A stretch of DNA of 64,000 nt, taken from NCBI RefSeq assembly GCF_021390645.1, contig NZ_JAJEJT010000002.1, forward strand, positions 868,001-932,000, in the 5' to 3' direction. Positions 44,984-53,840 of the stretch are shown in pieces (positions within the stretch are counted from its first letter, which is position 1; each line of letters opens with the position of its first letter). Both the position numbers and the translations under genes were made by a program. Under the pieces are notes generated by a model. The model saw nothing but the letters and a program-made list of their open reading frames with translations. It had not been told where the DNA came from and did not search any database. This DNA is from Paraburkholderia flagellata (lineage in GTDB: Bacteria; Pseudomonadota; Gammaproteobacteria; Burkholderiales; Burkholderiaceae).

Positions 44984-45108
44984 ACGCGCGCGCTCTTCGG
45001 GCGCAGCCCGTCTCCGACAGTGCTTCGGCGAACTCCCGCAAAACGCGGTAATCTCTGGGGTCGATACACTCACTCCCGCACAGAACTCGCGTCTGCTGCC
45101 GCATCACC

Positions 45109-46038
45109 ATGTCCAAAGCTGCTTCCCCTGACTGGGGCCTGGAACAGATCGTCGCCGATCTGCGTGCGTCGCGTGAAGAACGGCACCGCACGCGCCACCC
45201 ACTTGGTATCCGCGAATTGCCGTCCCGCGATGCGGTCGTCAACATCGTGGCCGGCCTGCGCGCCGCGCTCTTTCCCACGCATTACGGCGCGCCGGACCTG
45301 ACCGATGAAAGCATCGACTACTACGTCGGCCATACGCTCGACAGCACCTTGCGGCTGCTTGCCGAGCAGATTCGCCGCGCGTTGCGCTTCCTGCCCGAAA
45401 GCTCGCAGGCCAGCGAGGACGAACTGCGCATACGTGCATTCGAAGTCGCGCGCGAGTTTGGCCGGCAACTAGCCGATATTCGCGCGCTGCTCGTGAGCGA
45501 CATCCAGGCGGCGTTCACGGGCGACCCGGCTGCGCAGCACATTACCGAGATCCTGCTGTGCTACCCGGGCGTGTGGGCCATGACGCATCATCGGCTCGCG
45601 CATGCGCTGTACCGCCTCGGCGTGCCGCTGCTCGCGCGTTTTATCAATGAGATCGCGCATTCCGCCACGGGCATCGACATTCACCCGGGCGCGCAGATCG
45701 GATCGAGCTTCTTCATCGATCACGGCACGGGCGTCGTGATCGGCGAGACGGCGATCATCGGCGAGCGCGTTCGCTTGTATCAGGCCGTGACACTCGGTGC
45801 GAAGAGCTTCGCCGCCGACCTCGACGGGACGCTCGTGAAGGGCAACGCGCGCCATCCGATCGTCGAGGACGACGTGGTGATCTACGCGGGCGCGACGATT
45901 CTCGGCCGCGTGACGATCGGGCGCGGCTCCGTGATTGGCGGGAACGTGTGGCTCACGCATAGCGTGCCGCCGGGCAGCAGCGTGCGCCAGGGCAAGATTC
46001 GCGAGATAGAGCGGGGCGACGAAAGCCCAATGAAGTGA
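45109..46038 (+). CDS. epsC: Serine O-acetyltransferase (EpsC/CysE family)
   Basis: A 309-residue enzyme that acetylates serine with acetyl-CoA, the first step of cysteine synthesis. A helical N-terminal domain (~1–175) precedes the left-handed beta-helix: GIDIHPGAQIGSSFFIDHGTGVVIGETA and VIYAGATILGRVTIGRGSVIGGN (hexapeptide repeats), with the active-site His in DHGTG. The length and long N-domain fit the EpsC subfamily rather than E. coli CysE (273 aa). It has its own terminator at 46044–46068 and is monocistronic. Confidence 0.93.
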   Translation: MSKAASPDWGLEQIVADLRASREERHRTRHPLGIRELPSRDAVVNIVAGLRAALFPTHYGAPDLTDESIDYYVGHTLDSTLRLLAEQIRRALRFLPESSQASEDELRIRAFEVAREFGRQLADIRALLVSDIQAAFTGDPAAQHITEILLCYPGVWAMTHHRLAHALYRLGVPLLARFINEIAHSATGIDIHPGAQIGSSFFIDHGTGVVIGETAIIGERVRLYQAVTLGAKSFAADLDGTLVKGNARHPIVEDDVVIYAGATILGRVTIGRGSVIGGNVWLTHSVPPGSSVRQGKIREIERGDESPMK

Positions 46039-46043
46039 GGATG

Positions 46044-46068
46044 TGAACGGGACACGGCGTCCCGTTCA
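46044..46068 (+). terminator. Intrinsic terminator of the serine acetyltransferase gene
   Basis: TGAACGGGAC pairs with GTCCCGTTCA (10 bp) around ACGGC, followed by TTTTC on the plus strand. It sits in the 49-bp gap between the convergent serine acetyltransferase and FolE genes. Confidence 0.8.
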
Positions 46069-46087
46069 TTTTCTGCGTGCGTGGTTT

Positions 46088-46753
46088 TCAGGTATTCGCG
46101 ACGCTCATCGCGCCGGGATTGCCGACGATCGCAAGAAACTCGCGGCGCGTGGACGGGTCGGTGCGGAACGTGCCGAGCATGCGCGACGTGACCATCTCCA
46201 CGCCTGCCTTGTGCACGCCGCGCGTGGACATGCACTGATGCGCCGCTTCGAGTATCACGCCCACGCCCTTGGGCTGCAGGATTTCATTGAGCGTGTCGGC
46301 GATCTGCGCGGTCATCTTCTCCTGGATCTGCAGACGCTTCGCGAATGCGTCGACGAGACGCGCGAGCTTCGAGATGCCCACCACGCGATGCTCGGGTAGA
46401 TATGCCACGTGCGCGCGCCCGATGATCGGCACCATGTGATGCTCGCAGTAGCTCTCGAAGCGAATGTCCTTCAGCACGATCATTTCGTCGTAGCCGTCCA
46501 CCTCCGAGAAGGTGCGCGACAGGATTTCGCGTGGATCAACCTGATAGCCCGCGAAAAATTCCTCATAGGCGCGGATGACGCGACCCGGCGTATCGATCAG
46601 CCCTTCGCGAGCGGGGTCGTCCCCGGCCCAGCGCAGCAGTACGCGCACCGCGTCCTCAGCTTCGGCGCGTGACGGACGCGCGACGGTCGCGATGCTCTCG
46701 CTCTTTGCGTTCTTGCGTGGCTTTCCTTTCCCGGCCTTTTTTTCTTCGCTCAT
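46088..46753 (-). CDS. folE: GTP cyclohydrolase I (FolE type)
   Basis: A 221-residue enzyme converting GTP to dihydroneopterin triphosphate, the entry to tetrahydrofolate synthesis. Zinc ligands lie in YCEHHMVP and [31 protein letters not shown] is the family helix region (in parts). The first ~25 residues are Lys-rich and not conserved. The start at 46753 has GGAG upstream; a longer frame to 46810 is unlikely. Confidence 0.95.
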   Translation of the reverse strand: MSEEKKAGKGKPRKNAKSESIATVARPSRAEAEDAVRVLLRWAGDDPAREGLIDTPGRVIRAYEEFFAGYQVDPREILSRTFSEVDGYDEMIVLKDIRFESYCEHHMVPIIGRAHVAYLPEHRVVGISKLARLVDAFAKRLQIQEKMTAQIADTLNEILQPKGVGVILEAAHQCMSTRGVHKAGVEMVTSRMLGTFRTDPSTRREFLAIVGNPGAMSVANT

Positions 46754-46846
46754 GCGTGGGCTCCTGTCATGTGCAACGACGCCGCTTTGGCGTGCTCCAC
46801 GAGCGCACATTGTTTCATGTTTTTTCGTGCCTGGCGCGAGGGGGCA

Positions 46847-47770
46847 TCATTTGGGCCATTCGTCCATGGCGTCGTTGAAGAGTTCCGCCACGACGCTTCG
46901 CAGCCATTCGCCACGCTGCATGTTGTGATACTTGCGATGCCAGTGCTGCTTGAGATCGAAGCGCGGCAATGGCAGCGGAGGCTCGACGAGCGTGATAGAC
47001 GCATGCTCGGACACATAGGCGAAGCCGATTGCATGAGGCACCGTCGCGATGAGGTCGGAGCGCGTGAGAATGAACGGCAAGCTCATGAAGTGAGGCGTTT
47101 CGAGCACCGCGCGGCGGCGCATGCGCCTTTTCTCCAGATACTGCTCCAGCACTTCCTGGCTGCGTCCTTCGGCGCGCACGACGGCGTGGCCCATGGCGAG
47201 AAATTGCTCGATCGTCATGGCTTTGCCCGCAAGCGGGTGTCCGCTGCGCATCATGCAGATGAAGCGGTGCGTGAAGAGGCGCTGCTGGAAGAAGTTGTTG
47301 CCGCCGAGATCGGGGAAATAGCCGACCGCGAGATCGATGTCGCCCGATTCGAGACCGCGCTCGACCTGGCTCGGCGGCAGTGACACCGAACGCAGGTTCG
47401 CGTTGGGCGCGCGCTCGGCGAAGACCTGCAGGAGGCGTGGGAGAAAGACGATCTCGCCGACATCGGAGAGCGCGATGGAAAACGTGTGGGTGCTCGTGGC
47501 GGGATCGAAGTCCTGCGCTTGCAGCATGCCCTTCTCGATACGCACCAGCGCGTCGCGCGCGGCGGGAATGAGGCCGAGTGCGCGCGGCGTGGGCTCCATG
47601 CCGCGCGAGGTGCGCACGAAGAGCGGATCGCCGAAATAATCGCGCAGCTTGCCGAGCGCCGTGCTCACGCGCGGCTGACTCACGCCGAGCCGCTCGGCGG
47701 CGCGGCTCACATTGCGCGTTTCCTCCATGGCCACGAGAAAGGGGATGAGATTTAGATCGAGGTCTTGCAT
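46847..47770 (-). CDS. LysR-family regulator divergent from the pca operon
   Basis: A 307-residue regulator with the HTH MEETRNVSRAAERLGVSQPRVSTAL (~15–39, in parts) and a C-terminal domain ending MQRGEWLRSVVAELF, resembling NodD/LinR-type LysR proteins. It faces pcaI across a 320-bp region. The operator seen there is PcaR-like (IclR family), so whether this protein regulates pcaIJBDC is open; it may respond to another aromatic-derived signal. Confidence 0.9.
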   Translation of the reverse strand: MQDLDLNLIPFLVAMEETRNVSRAAERLGVSQPRVSTALGKLRDYFGDPLFVRTSRGMEPTPRALGLIPAARDALVRIEKGMLQAQDFDPATSTHTFSIALSDVGEIVFLPRLLQVFAERAPNANLRSVSLPPSQVERGLESGDIDLAVGYFPDLGGNNFFQQRLFTHRFICMMRSGHPLAGKAMTIEQFLAMGHAVVRAEGRSQEVLEQYLEKRRMRRRAVLETPHFMSLPFILTRSDLIATVPHAIGFAYVSEHASITLVEPPLPLPRFDLKQHWHRKYHNMQRGEWLRSVVAELFNDAMDEWPK

Positions 47771-48090
47771 GAAGGCGAGGGCGGCGCGGCACTATGTCGA
47801 AATCAGATAAAGACTAGTCGATGAATTGAAATTCGGGATATTGGGGTATGTGCCCACGGCCGCGCCTGCCGTGGAAGCGCGGCGCAAAGTGCGCCCGTGT
47901 GCGCACCGGCGCGCATCGGCACCGACATGAAGTAGATTGCCTGTGTGGGTAGACCCGCCTTGACAAGCCCGCGAATACACTCCGATAATGCGCTGGACGT
48001 TCGCTAAACGAATCAGTGTTCGTATATAGAACTTTTTCGCGATCGGGTGACGTGGACCTTCCGCGATGCGCATCGCTTTCAGGAACAGGC
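47771..48090. other. Regulatory region between the LysR gene and pcaI (320 bp)
   Basis: Divergent promoter region. It contains the PcaR-like compound operator (47999–48032). No ATAACC-type PcaQ site or further ORF was seen. Confidence 0.6.
47999..48032 (+). promoter_or_regulatory. PcaR-like compound operator/promoter of pcaIJBDC
   Basis: GTTCGCTAAACGAA, a 3-bp spacer, then GTGTTCGTATATAGAAC, ending 58 bp before the pcaI ATG. The two boxes start 19 bp apart. The second box is a 17-bp exact copy of the box found on the minus strand at 8929–8945. PcaR is known to act on -35 and -10 regions of pca promoters in P. putida; its gene is not in this window. Confidence 0.75.
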
Positions 48091-48786
48091 ATGATCAACA
48101 AGATTTTCGACACGCTTCAAGCCGCCGTGGCCGATGTGCATGACGGCGCCACGGTGATGATCGGCGGCTTCGGCACGGCCGGTATGCCCGCCGAACTGAT
48201 CGACGCGCTCATCGAGCAGGGCGCGCGCGACCTCACCATCGTCAACAACAACGCGGGCAACGGCGACATCGGCCTTGCCGCGCTGCTCAAGGCGAAGCGA
48301 GTGCGCAAGATCATCTGCTCGTTCCCGCGCCAGACCGACTCGTATGTGTTCGACGCACTCTATCGCGCCGGCGAAATCGAGCTTGAACTCGTGCCGCAGG
48401 GCAATCTGGCCGAGCGCATCCGCGCCGCGGGCGCCGGCATCGGCGGCTTCTTCACGCCCACGGGCTACGGCACGAAGCTGGCCGAAGGCAAGGAAACGCG
48501 CCTGATCGACGGCCGCCAATACGTGCTCGAAGCGCCGCTGCACGCCGACTTCGCGCTCATCAAGGCGTATAAGGGCGATCGCTGGGGCAACCTCGTCTAT
48601 CGCAAGACGGCGCGCAACTTCGGCCCGATCATGGCGAGCGCGGCGAAGGTCGCCATTGCCCAGGTTTCGGAGGTTGTCGAACTCGGTCAACTCGATCCGG
48701 AAGACATCGTGACGCCTGGCATTTTTGTGCAACGCGTCGTGGAAGTGCCGCAAGCGGCCCATCAAGCGCAAGGCCAGGCAGCCTGA
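48091..48786 (+). CDS. pcaI: 3-oxoadipate CoA-transferase subunit A
   Basis: A 231-residue alpha subunit of the class I CoA-transferase that makes beta-ketoadipyl-CoA from beta-ketoadipate and succinyl-CoA. It has DGATVMIGGFGTAGMPAELI near the N-end, FPRQTDSYVFDALYRAGEIELELVPQGNL-type middle region and GGFFTPTGYGTKLAEGKE. The start MINKIF at 48091 follows AGGA. The beta subunit gene begins 17 bp downstream. Confidence 0.96.
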   Translation: MINKIFDTLQAAVADVHDGATVMIGGFGTAGMPAELIDALIEQGARDLTIVNNNAGNGDIGLAALLKAKRVRKIICSFPRQTDSYVFDALYRAGEIELELVPQGNLAERIRAAGAGIGGFFTPTGYGTKLAEGKETRLIDGRQYVLEAPLHADFALIKAYKGDRWGNLVYRKTARNFGPIMASAAKVAIAQVSEVVELGQLDPEDIVTPGIFVQRVVEVPQAAHQAQGQAA

Positions 48787-48803
48787 AGGAACGGAGAGAG
48801 GCA

Positions 48804-49463
48804 ATGAAACGACTGAATCGCGATGAAATGGCCAAGCGCGTGGCCGCGGACATTCCCGAAGGCGCGTATGTGAATCTCGGCATCGGCGTCCCGACGCTGG
48901 TGGCCAACCACCTCGATCCGAGCAAGGAAATCTTCCTGCACAGCGAAAACGGCCTGCTCGGCATGGGCCCGGCGCCCGCACCTGGCCAGGAAGACGACGA
49001 ACTCATCAACGCAGGCAAGCAGCACGTCACGCTGCTCACCGGCGGCGCCTACTTCCACCATGCCGACTCGTTCGCGATGATGCGCGGCGGCCACCTGGAC
49101 TACTGCGTGCTCGGCGCGTTCCAGGTGTCGGTGAATGGCGACCTCGCGAACTGGCACACCGGCGCGCCCGACGCGATTCCGGCCGTGGGCGGCGCGATGG
49201 ACCTCGCACTCGGCGCGAAGCAGGTGTTCGTCATGATGGAACTGCTGACGAAGCAAGGCGAAAGCAAGCTCGTGAGCGAATGCACGTACCCGGTCACGGG
49301 CGTGGCCTGCGTGGGCCGCATCTATACGGACCTTGCCGCGTTCGACGTTACACCCGAAGGCCTCGCCGTGCGCGAGATCTATTCGGATATCGATTTCGAC
49401 GCGCTGCAAAAGCTTGCCGGCGTGCCGCTGATCGACGCGACGCAAAACCGTCGCGCAGCGTAA
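48804..49463 (+). CDS. pcaJ: 3-oxoadipate CoA-transferase subunit B
   Basis: A 219-residue beta subunit with the catalytic Glu in HSENGLLGMGP (~residue 50), GGAYFHHADSFAMMRGGHLD and VTGVACVGRIYTDLAAFDVTPEG (in parts). Works with PcaI. The partner and size are standard. Ribosome site GGAGAGAG lies before the ATG. pcaB follows after 132 bp. Confidence 0.96.
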   Translation: MKRLNRDEMAKRVAADIPEGAYVNLGIGVPTLVANHLDPSKEIFLHSENGLLGMGPAPAPGQEDDELINAGKQHVTLLTGGAYFHHADSFAMMRGGHLDYCVLGAFQVSVNGDLANWHTGAPDAIPAVGGAMDLALGAKQVFVMMELLTKQGESKLVSECTYPVTGVACVGRIYTDLAAFDVTPEGLAVREIYSDIDFDALQKLAGVPLIDATQNRRAA

Positions 49464-49595
49464 ACTGGTTGTCGACGTGCGCATCGTTCGCACGTGCGTG
49501 GCGCGGCAGCCGTCGGCATTCGTCGACGGTTGCCGCGCCCGCTTCGTTCCATCTGTACTATCTGAACGCCTGCATTTTTCTACGCGCCACACTCC

Positions 49596-50963
49596 ATGAT
49601 TGAACGCCTCACGAGCCTGATCTGCGGGACCGAGCCGATGAATGCGGTCTGGTCTCCCGATGCCACGCTGCAACGCATGCTGGACGTCGAGGCGGCGCTG
49701 GCGCGCGCCTCTGCCGCGCATGGCGTGATCCCGCAGTCGGCCGTGGCCGCGATCGTAGAGGCCTGCGCGGCGGATCAGCTCGACGCGCCGGCGCTCGCAC
49801 GCGACGCCGCGCTGGGCGGCAATCTGGCGATCCCGCTCGTCAAGCAGCTCACGGCGCGCGTGAAAGCCGCCGACGCCGAAGCCGCGAAGTACGTTCACTG
49901 GGGCGCCACGAGTCAGGACATCATCGATACGGCCACCGTGCTGCAGTTGCGCGACGCGCTTGCGCTGATCGAGCGGGGTATCGATGCGCTCTGCGCGACG
50001 CTTGCGGACCTCGCGCACACGCATCGGGCGACGCCGGCGGTGGGGCGCACGTGGCTCCAGCAGGCGCTGCCCATCACGCTCGGATTGAAGTTCGCGCAAT
50101 GGCTCGACGCCATGCTGCGCCATCGCGAACGCCTCGCCGCGCTGCGCGAGCGCGCGCTCGTGCTGCAGTTCGGCGGCGCGGCCGGCACGCTCGCAAGTTT
50201 GCGCGACGCTGCGCCGAAGGTGGGCGTCGCGCTCGCCCAAGATCTCGGCCTCGCGTCGCCTGCGTTGCCGTGGCACACGCAGCGCGACCGTATTGCCGAA
50301 GCCGCGTCGTTCTTCGGCATGCTCATCGGCACGCTCGGCAAGATCGCGCGTGACATCTCTCTGCAGATGCAGACCGAAATCGGTGAGCTGGGTGAACCGG
50401 CCGCGGCGGGCAAGGGTGGTTCTTCGACCATGCCGCACAAGCGCAATCCCGTGGGTTGCGCAGCAGTCCTGACGGCTGCCACGCGCGCGCCTGGCCTCGT
50501 TGCGACGGTGTTCGCGGGCATGGTTCAGGAACATGAGCGCGCGCTCGGCGGCTGGCAAGCGGAGTGGGATGCGCTGCCCGATCTCGCGCGCCTTGCTGGC
50601 GGCGCGCTCGCGCAGATCGAACAGATCACGGCTGGACTCGAAGTGCGGCCCGAGCGCCTCGCGGCGAATCTCGACATCACGCACGGGCTCATTCTCGGCG
50701 AAGCGGTGATGCTCGCGCTCGGCGACCAGATCGGGCGTCTGGACGCGCATCATCTCGTTGAGCACGCATCGAAATCGGCGGTGCAAAGCGGCCACACGCT
50801 GTACGAAGTCCTCGCGGCGGATCCCGCCGTGACCAAACACCTGGACGAAGCGCGCCTCAAGGCGCTGCTCGATCCGGCCAATTACGTGGGGCAGGCGCAC
50901 GCTTTCGTCGACGCGGTGCTCGCGTCGTACGCAGCGAGCGCAAATCAACGCACGCCCCATTGA
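49596..50963 (+). CDS. pcaB: 3-carboxy-cis,cis-muconate cycloisomerase
   Basis: A 455-residue member of the fumarase/aspartase superfamily that cyclises beta-carboxymuconate to gamma-carboxymuconolactone. The superfamily signature is GSSTMPHKRNPVGC (~residue 270); VHWGATSQDIIDTA (~100) and TWLQQALPITLG are other matching regions. The start at 49596 (MIERLTSLICG) fits family N-ends. Next gene is pcaD. Confidence 0.95.
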   Translation: MIERLTSLICGTEPMNAVWSPDATLQRMLDVEAALARASAAHGVIPQSAVAAIVEACAADQLDAPALARDAALGGNLAIPLVKQLTARVKAADAEAAKYVHWGATSQDIIDTATVLQLRDALALIERGIDALCATLADLAHTHRATPAVGRTWLQQALPITLGLKFAQWLDAMLRHRERLAALRERALVLQFGGAAGTLASLRDAAPKVGVALAQDLGLASPALPWHTQRDRIAEAASFFGMLIGTLGKIARDISLQMQTEIGELGEPAAAGKGGSSTMPHKRNPVGCAAVLTAATRAPGLVATVFAGMVQEHERALGGWQAEWDALPDLARLAGGALAQIEQITAGLEVRPERLAANLDITHGLILGEAVMLALGDQIGRLDAHHLVEHASKSAVQSGHTLYEVLAADPAVTKHLDEARLKALLDPANYVGQAHAFVDAVLASYAASANQRTPH

Positions 50964-50992
50964 TCATAGAAGACACACGAGGAGTAACACGC

Positions 50993-51781
50993 ATGCCTTA
51001 CGCAGCCGTCAACGACACGCATTTGTTCTATCGCATCGACGGTACGGAGAACCGGTCGGCGCCATGGGTGGTACTGTCGAATTCGCTCGGTAGCGACGTG
51101 TCGATGTGGACGCCGCAAATCGCCGAGTTCACGAAGCACTTCCGCGTGCTGCGCTACGACACGCGCGGCCATGGCCACTCGGCCGCGCCGCAGGGCCCGT
51201 ACACTATCGAGCAGCTGACCGGCGACGTGATCGGACTGATGGATCAGCTCGGCATCGAGCGCGCGCACTTCGTGGGCGTTTCGATGGGCGGCCTGACCGG
51301 CGTCGGCCTCGGTGCGCGATACGCCAACCGCATCGACCGCCTCGTGCTGTGCAACACGGCCGCGAAGATCGGCTCGCCGGAAGTGTGGGTGCCGCGTGCG
51401 GCGAAGGCTCGCAGCGAAGGCATGCTCGCGCTCGCTGACGCGGTGCTGCCGCGTTGGTACACGCCCGAATTCATCGCGAACAACGCGCTCGTCATGTCGC
51501 AAGTGCGCGACGTGTTCGTGCATACCGACAAGGACGGCTACGCTTCGAACTGCGAAGCAATTAACGCCGCTGACCTGCGCGGCGAGGTACCGTCGATCAA
51601 GGCGCGCACGCTCGTGATCTCGGGCACGCACGATCTGGCCGCGACGCCCGCACAAGGGCGCGAGCTGGCCGAATCGGTGCCCGGCGCGCGCTATGTCGAA
51701 CTGAATGCCGCGCACATCTCGAACGTCGAGTTGGCGGATGAGTACAACAAGATCGTGGTCGATTTCCTGCTGGGGGCGTGA
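50993..51781 (+). CDS. pcaD: 3-oxoadipate enol-lactonase
   Basis: A 262-residue alpha/beta hydrolase converting the enol-lactone to beta-ketoadipate. Nucleophile elbow is GVSMGGLTG (Ser ~105), the acid is in SGTHD and the His in LNAAHISN. The start MPYAAVNDTHLFY at 50993 has GAGGAG upstream. Its TGA overlaps the pcaC ATG by one base. In some bacteria PcaD and PcaC are fused; here they are separate. Confidence 0.95.
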   Translation: MPYAAVNDTHLFYRIDGTENRSAPWVVLSNSLGSDVSMWTPQIAEFTKHFRVLRYDTRGHGHSAAPQGPYTIEQLTGDVIGLMDQLGIERAHFVGVSMGGLTGVGLGARYANRIDRLVLCNTAAKIGSPEVWVPRAAKARSEGMLALADAVLPRWYTPEFIANNALVMSQVRDVFVHTDKDGYASNCEAINAADLRGEVPSIKARTLVISGTHDLAATPAQGRELAESVPGARYVELNAAHISNVELADEYNKIVVDFLLGA

Positions 51782-52170
51782 TGAACGACGAAGAACGCTA
51801 CGAAGCGGGCATGAAGGTGCGCCGCGCGGTGCTGGGCGACGCGCATGTCGATCGCTCGCTCGCCAATCGCACGGAAGTGACCGAAGAATTCCAGAATTTC
51901 ATTTCGCGCTATGCATGGGGCGAGATCTGGACGCGCGATGGCTTGCCGCGCCACACACGCAGCTTGCTGACGATCGCGATGATGGTCGCGCTCAACCGCA
52001 GCGAGGAACTCGCGCTGCATCTGCGCGCCGCGCGGAACAACGGCGTCACGCGCGACGAAATCAAGGAAGTGCTGCTGCAAACGGCGATCTATTGCGGCGT
52101 GCCGGCGGCGAACTCGGCGTTCCATCTCGCCGACCGCGTTTTCCGCGAGCAGGACGCCGAGCAGGCCTGA
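51781..52170 (+). CDS. pcaC: 4-carboxymuconolactone decarboxylase
   Basis: A 129-residue AhpD-fold protein that decarboxylates gamma-carboxymuconolactone to the enol-lactone used by PcaD. Typical segments are GMKVRRAVLGDAHVDRSLA, SRYAWGEIWTRDGL, LALHLRAARNNGVTRDEIKEVLLQTAIYCGVPAAN (in parts). Last gene of the pca cluster; coupled to pcaD. Confidence 0.95.
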   Translation: MNDEERYEAGMKVRRAVLGDAHVDRSLANRTEVTEEFQNFISRYAWGEIWTRDGLPRHTRSLLTIAMMVALNRSEELALHLRAARNNGVTRDEIKEVLLQTAIYCGVPAANSAFHLADRVFREQDAEQA

Positions 52171-52184
52171 TCGAGTGGCGACAA

Positions 52185-52209
52185 AACGCGGGGCGAGCGT
52201 CCCCGCGTT
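52185..52209 (-). terminator. Terminator between pcaC and the ferredoxin-NADP reductase gene
   Basis: AACGCGGGG pairs with CCCCGCGTT (9 bp, 7-nt loop). On the minus strand TTTTG follows, so it ends the reductase transcript; it can also serve the converging pca operon. Confidence 0.7.
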
Positions 52210-53276
52210 CAGTCGAATACCGGCGACTCCACGCCGAGCACCTTGTGCAGGCGCGTGCTGGTCGTTGTGTACTGCAAATGAATTTTCTTCTCGGGGAACA
52301 CGTGATGCGCGGCGCCGAACGCGGCGAGCGCGGCTTCGTGGAAACCTGAAAGAATCAGCTTCTTCTTGCCCGGATACGTGTTGATATCGCCGACGGCAAA
52401 GATGCCCGGCACGCTCGTTTCGAAGCGCGCCGTATCCACCGGCAACTGCTTGCGTTCGATTTCAAGGCCCCATTGCGCGATCGGCCCGAGTTGCGGCGAC
52501 AAGCCGTAAAACACGAGCAGGCAGTCAAGTTCCAGCGAGCGCGTGACGCCGTCGCCGCCCGTCACCTTGACGCGCGTGAGCTTGCCGCCTTCGTCGTCGA
52601 AGCCGCTCAGCTGGCCGACGATCGACTGCATGCGCCATTCCTCGCATAGCGCGTGCATTTTCGCGACCGTTGCGGGCGCCGCGCGATATGCCTCGCGCCG
52701 ATGCAGCAGGATCACGCTCTGAGCGACGTCCACGAGTTGCAGCGCCCAGTCGAGCGCCGAATCGCCGCCGCCGCACACCACGATGTCCTTGTCGCGGAAG
52801 CTTTCGAGGTCGCGTATGCGATAGAACAGCTGCGTGTCGCGGTATCGCTCGATGCCGCTCAGCTTGAGCGTGCGCGGCTGGAACGAGCCCACGCCTGCCG
52901 CGATGAACACCGTCTTCGCAAGAAACTGCGTACCCTTGCTCGTCTGCACGAAAAAGCGGCCGTCGGCGCGCGGTTCGACGATTTGCACCTCCTGGCCGAG
53001 ATGGAACGTCGCGCCGAAAGGCTCGATCTGCTTCATCAGCGCATCTACGAGCTGTTGCCCGGTGTACATCGGCACTGCCGGAATGTCGTAGATCGGCTTG
53101 TCGGGGTAAAGCTCGGCACACTGGCCGCCGACCACGGGCAGCGAATCCACTACATGCGCGTGTATCTCCATCAGGCCGAGTTCGAACACCTGGAAGAGTC
53201 CCACCGGCCCCGCACCGATGATGAGCGCGTCGGTTTCAATGAACTGCGGCGGGAAGTGATCGTTGTGTTCGTTCAT
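52209..53276 (-). CDS. Ferredoxin--NADP+ reductase, thioredoxin-reductase-like (YumC) type
   Basis: A 355-residue flavoprotein with FAD-binding [14 protein letters not shown] (~20–33), NADP-binding [16 protein letters not shown] (~165–180) and the C-terminal [21 protein letters not shown]. It lacks the CxxC redox pair of thioredoxin reductase, which marks the TrxR-like FNR subfamily. It moves electrons between NADPH and ferredoxin or flavodoxin. AGGAG precedes the ATG by 9 bases. A small gene lies just upstream on the same strand. Confidence 0.93.
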   Translation of the reverse strand: MNEHNDHFPPQFIETDALIIGAGPVGLFQVFELGLMEIHAHVVDSLPVVGGQCAELYPDKPIYDIPAVPMYTGQQLVDALMKQIEPFGATFHLGQEVQIVEPRADGRFFVQTSKGTQFLAKTVFIAAGVGSFQPRTLKLSGIERYRDTQLFYRIRDLESFRDKDIVVCGGGDSALDWALQLVDVAQSVILLHRREAYRAAPATVAKMHALCEEWRMQSIVGQLSGFDDEGGKLTRVKVTGGDGVTRSLELDCLLVFYGLSPQLGPIAQWGLEIERKQLPVDTARFETSVPGIFAVGDINTYPGKKKLILSGFHEAALAAFGAAHHVFPEKKIHLQYTTTSTRLHKVLGVESPVFD

Positions 53277-53329
53277 CGGCGCGCTCTCCTTGCGAGAGGT
53301 GGGATCGGCATGGGCGATGATAAAGAGTC

Positions 53330-53578
53330 CTATTCTTCAGGCTGCACGTCGGCTACATAGCGGCGCAGACAGGCGAGCAGCGCGGCTTCCTCGGCGCGGC
53401 TCGCGGCGTCGCTGGCCGAACCCGCGTCGCGCTCTTCGCCGAACATGGACGCGGGCGCGGGGATCGTATCGACCACGTGACCGTCGCGGAACACACGGAT
53501 TTGACGTGTCGCTTCCACATATTCGGCGATCCAGTGGATGCCCTCGATATGCGTGCCGATGCGGACTGGCATCTTCAT
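53330..53578 (-). CDS. Small hypothetical protein, 82 aa
   Basis: Starts [20 protein letters not shown] and holds a beta-rich first half ([19 protein letters not shown]) followed by an Ala/Glu-rich helix. AGGAGGG 7 bases before the ATG at 53578 decides the start over a longer frame. Not recognised. It is co-directional with the reductase gene, 53 bp upstream of it, and may be co-transcribed. Confidence 0.65.
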   Translation of the reverse strand: MKMPVRIGTHIEGIHWIAEYVEATRQIRVFRDGHVVDTIPAPASMFGEERDAGSASDAASRAEEAALLACLRRYVADVQPEE

Positions 53579-53762
53579 GAGATTCCCTCCTGGCGAGGCG
53601 CACTTCGGTCGACGTGCGCTCGCCGCAATCGCGTTTGCTATGGCGGATAGGGGCAACGATACGCCGATGGCGCGTTCCGTGCTCGAACCCGGCCCTCGCG
53701 GGTACGGCTGCTCGATCCGGCTACCCGAGTATGGCCTGAATCCAACGGCCGGAAAAAGAAAA

Positions 53763-53784
53763 GGCGGCCCGAACCCGGGCCGCC
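53763..53784 (-). terminator. Intrinsic terminator of the aminotransferase gene
   Basis: GGCGGCCCG pairs with CGGGCCGCC around a 4-nt loop. On the minus strand TTTTCTTTTT follows, a clear rho-independent terminator. Confidence 0.9.
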
Positions 53785-53840
53785 TGTACGGCGTATTACC
53801 AAACGAAAGCAGGCGCGGGCGAGGGCTCGCGCCAGGCGAG

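Noticed and set aside
48762..50960. A 732-codon minus-strand frame opposite pcaJ and pcaB
   Set aside because: Shadow of conserved pca genes; repetitive RRR/HRR composition and no domain seen.
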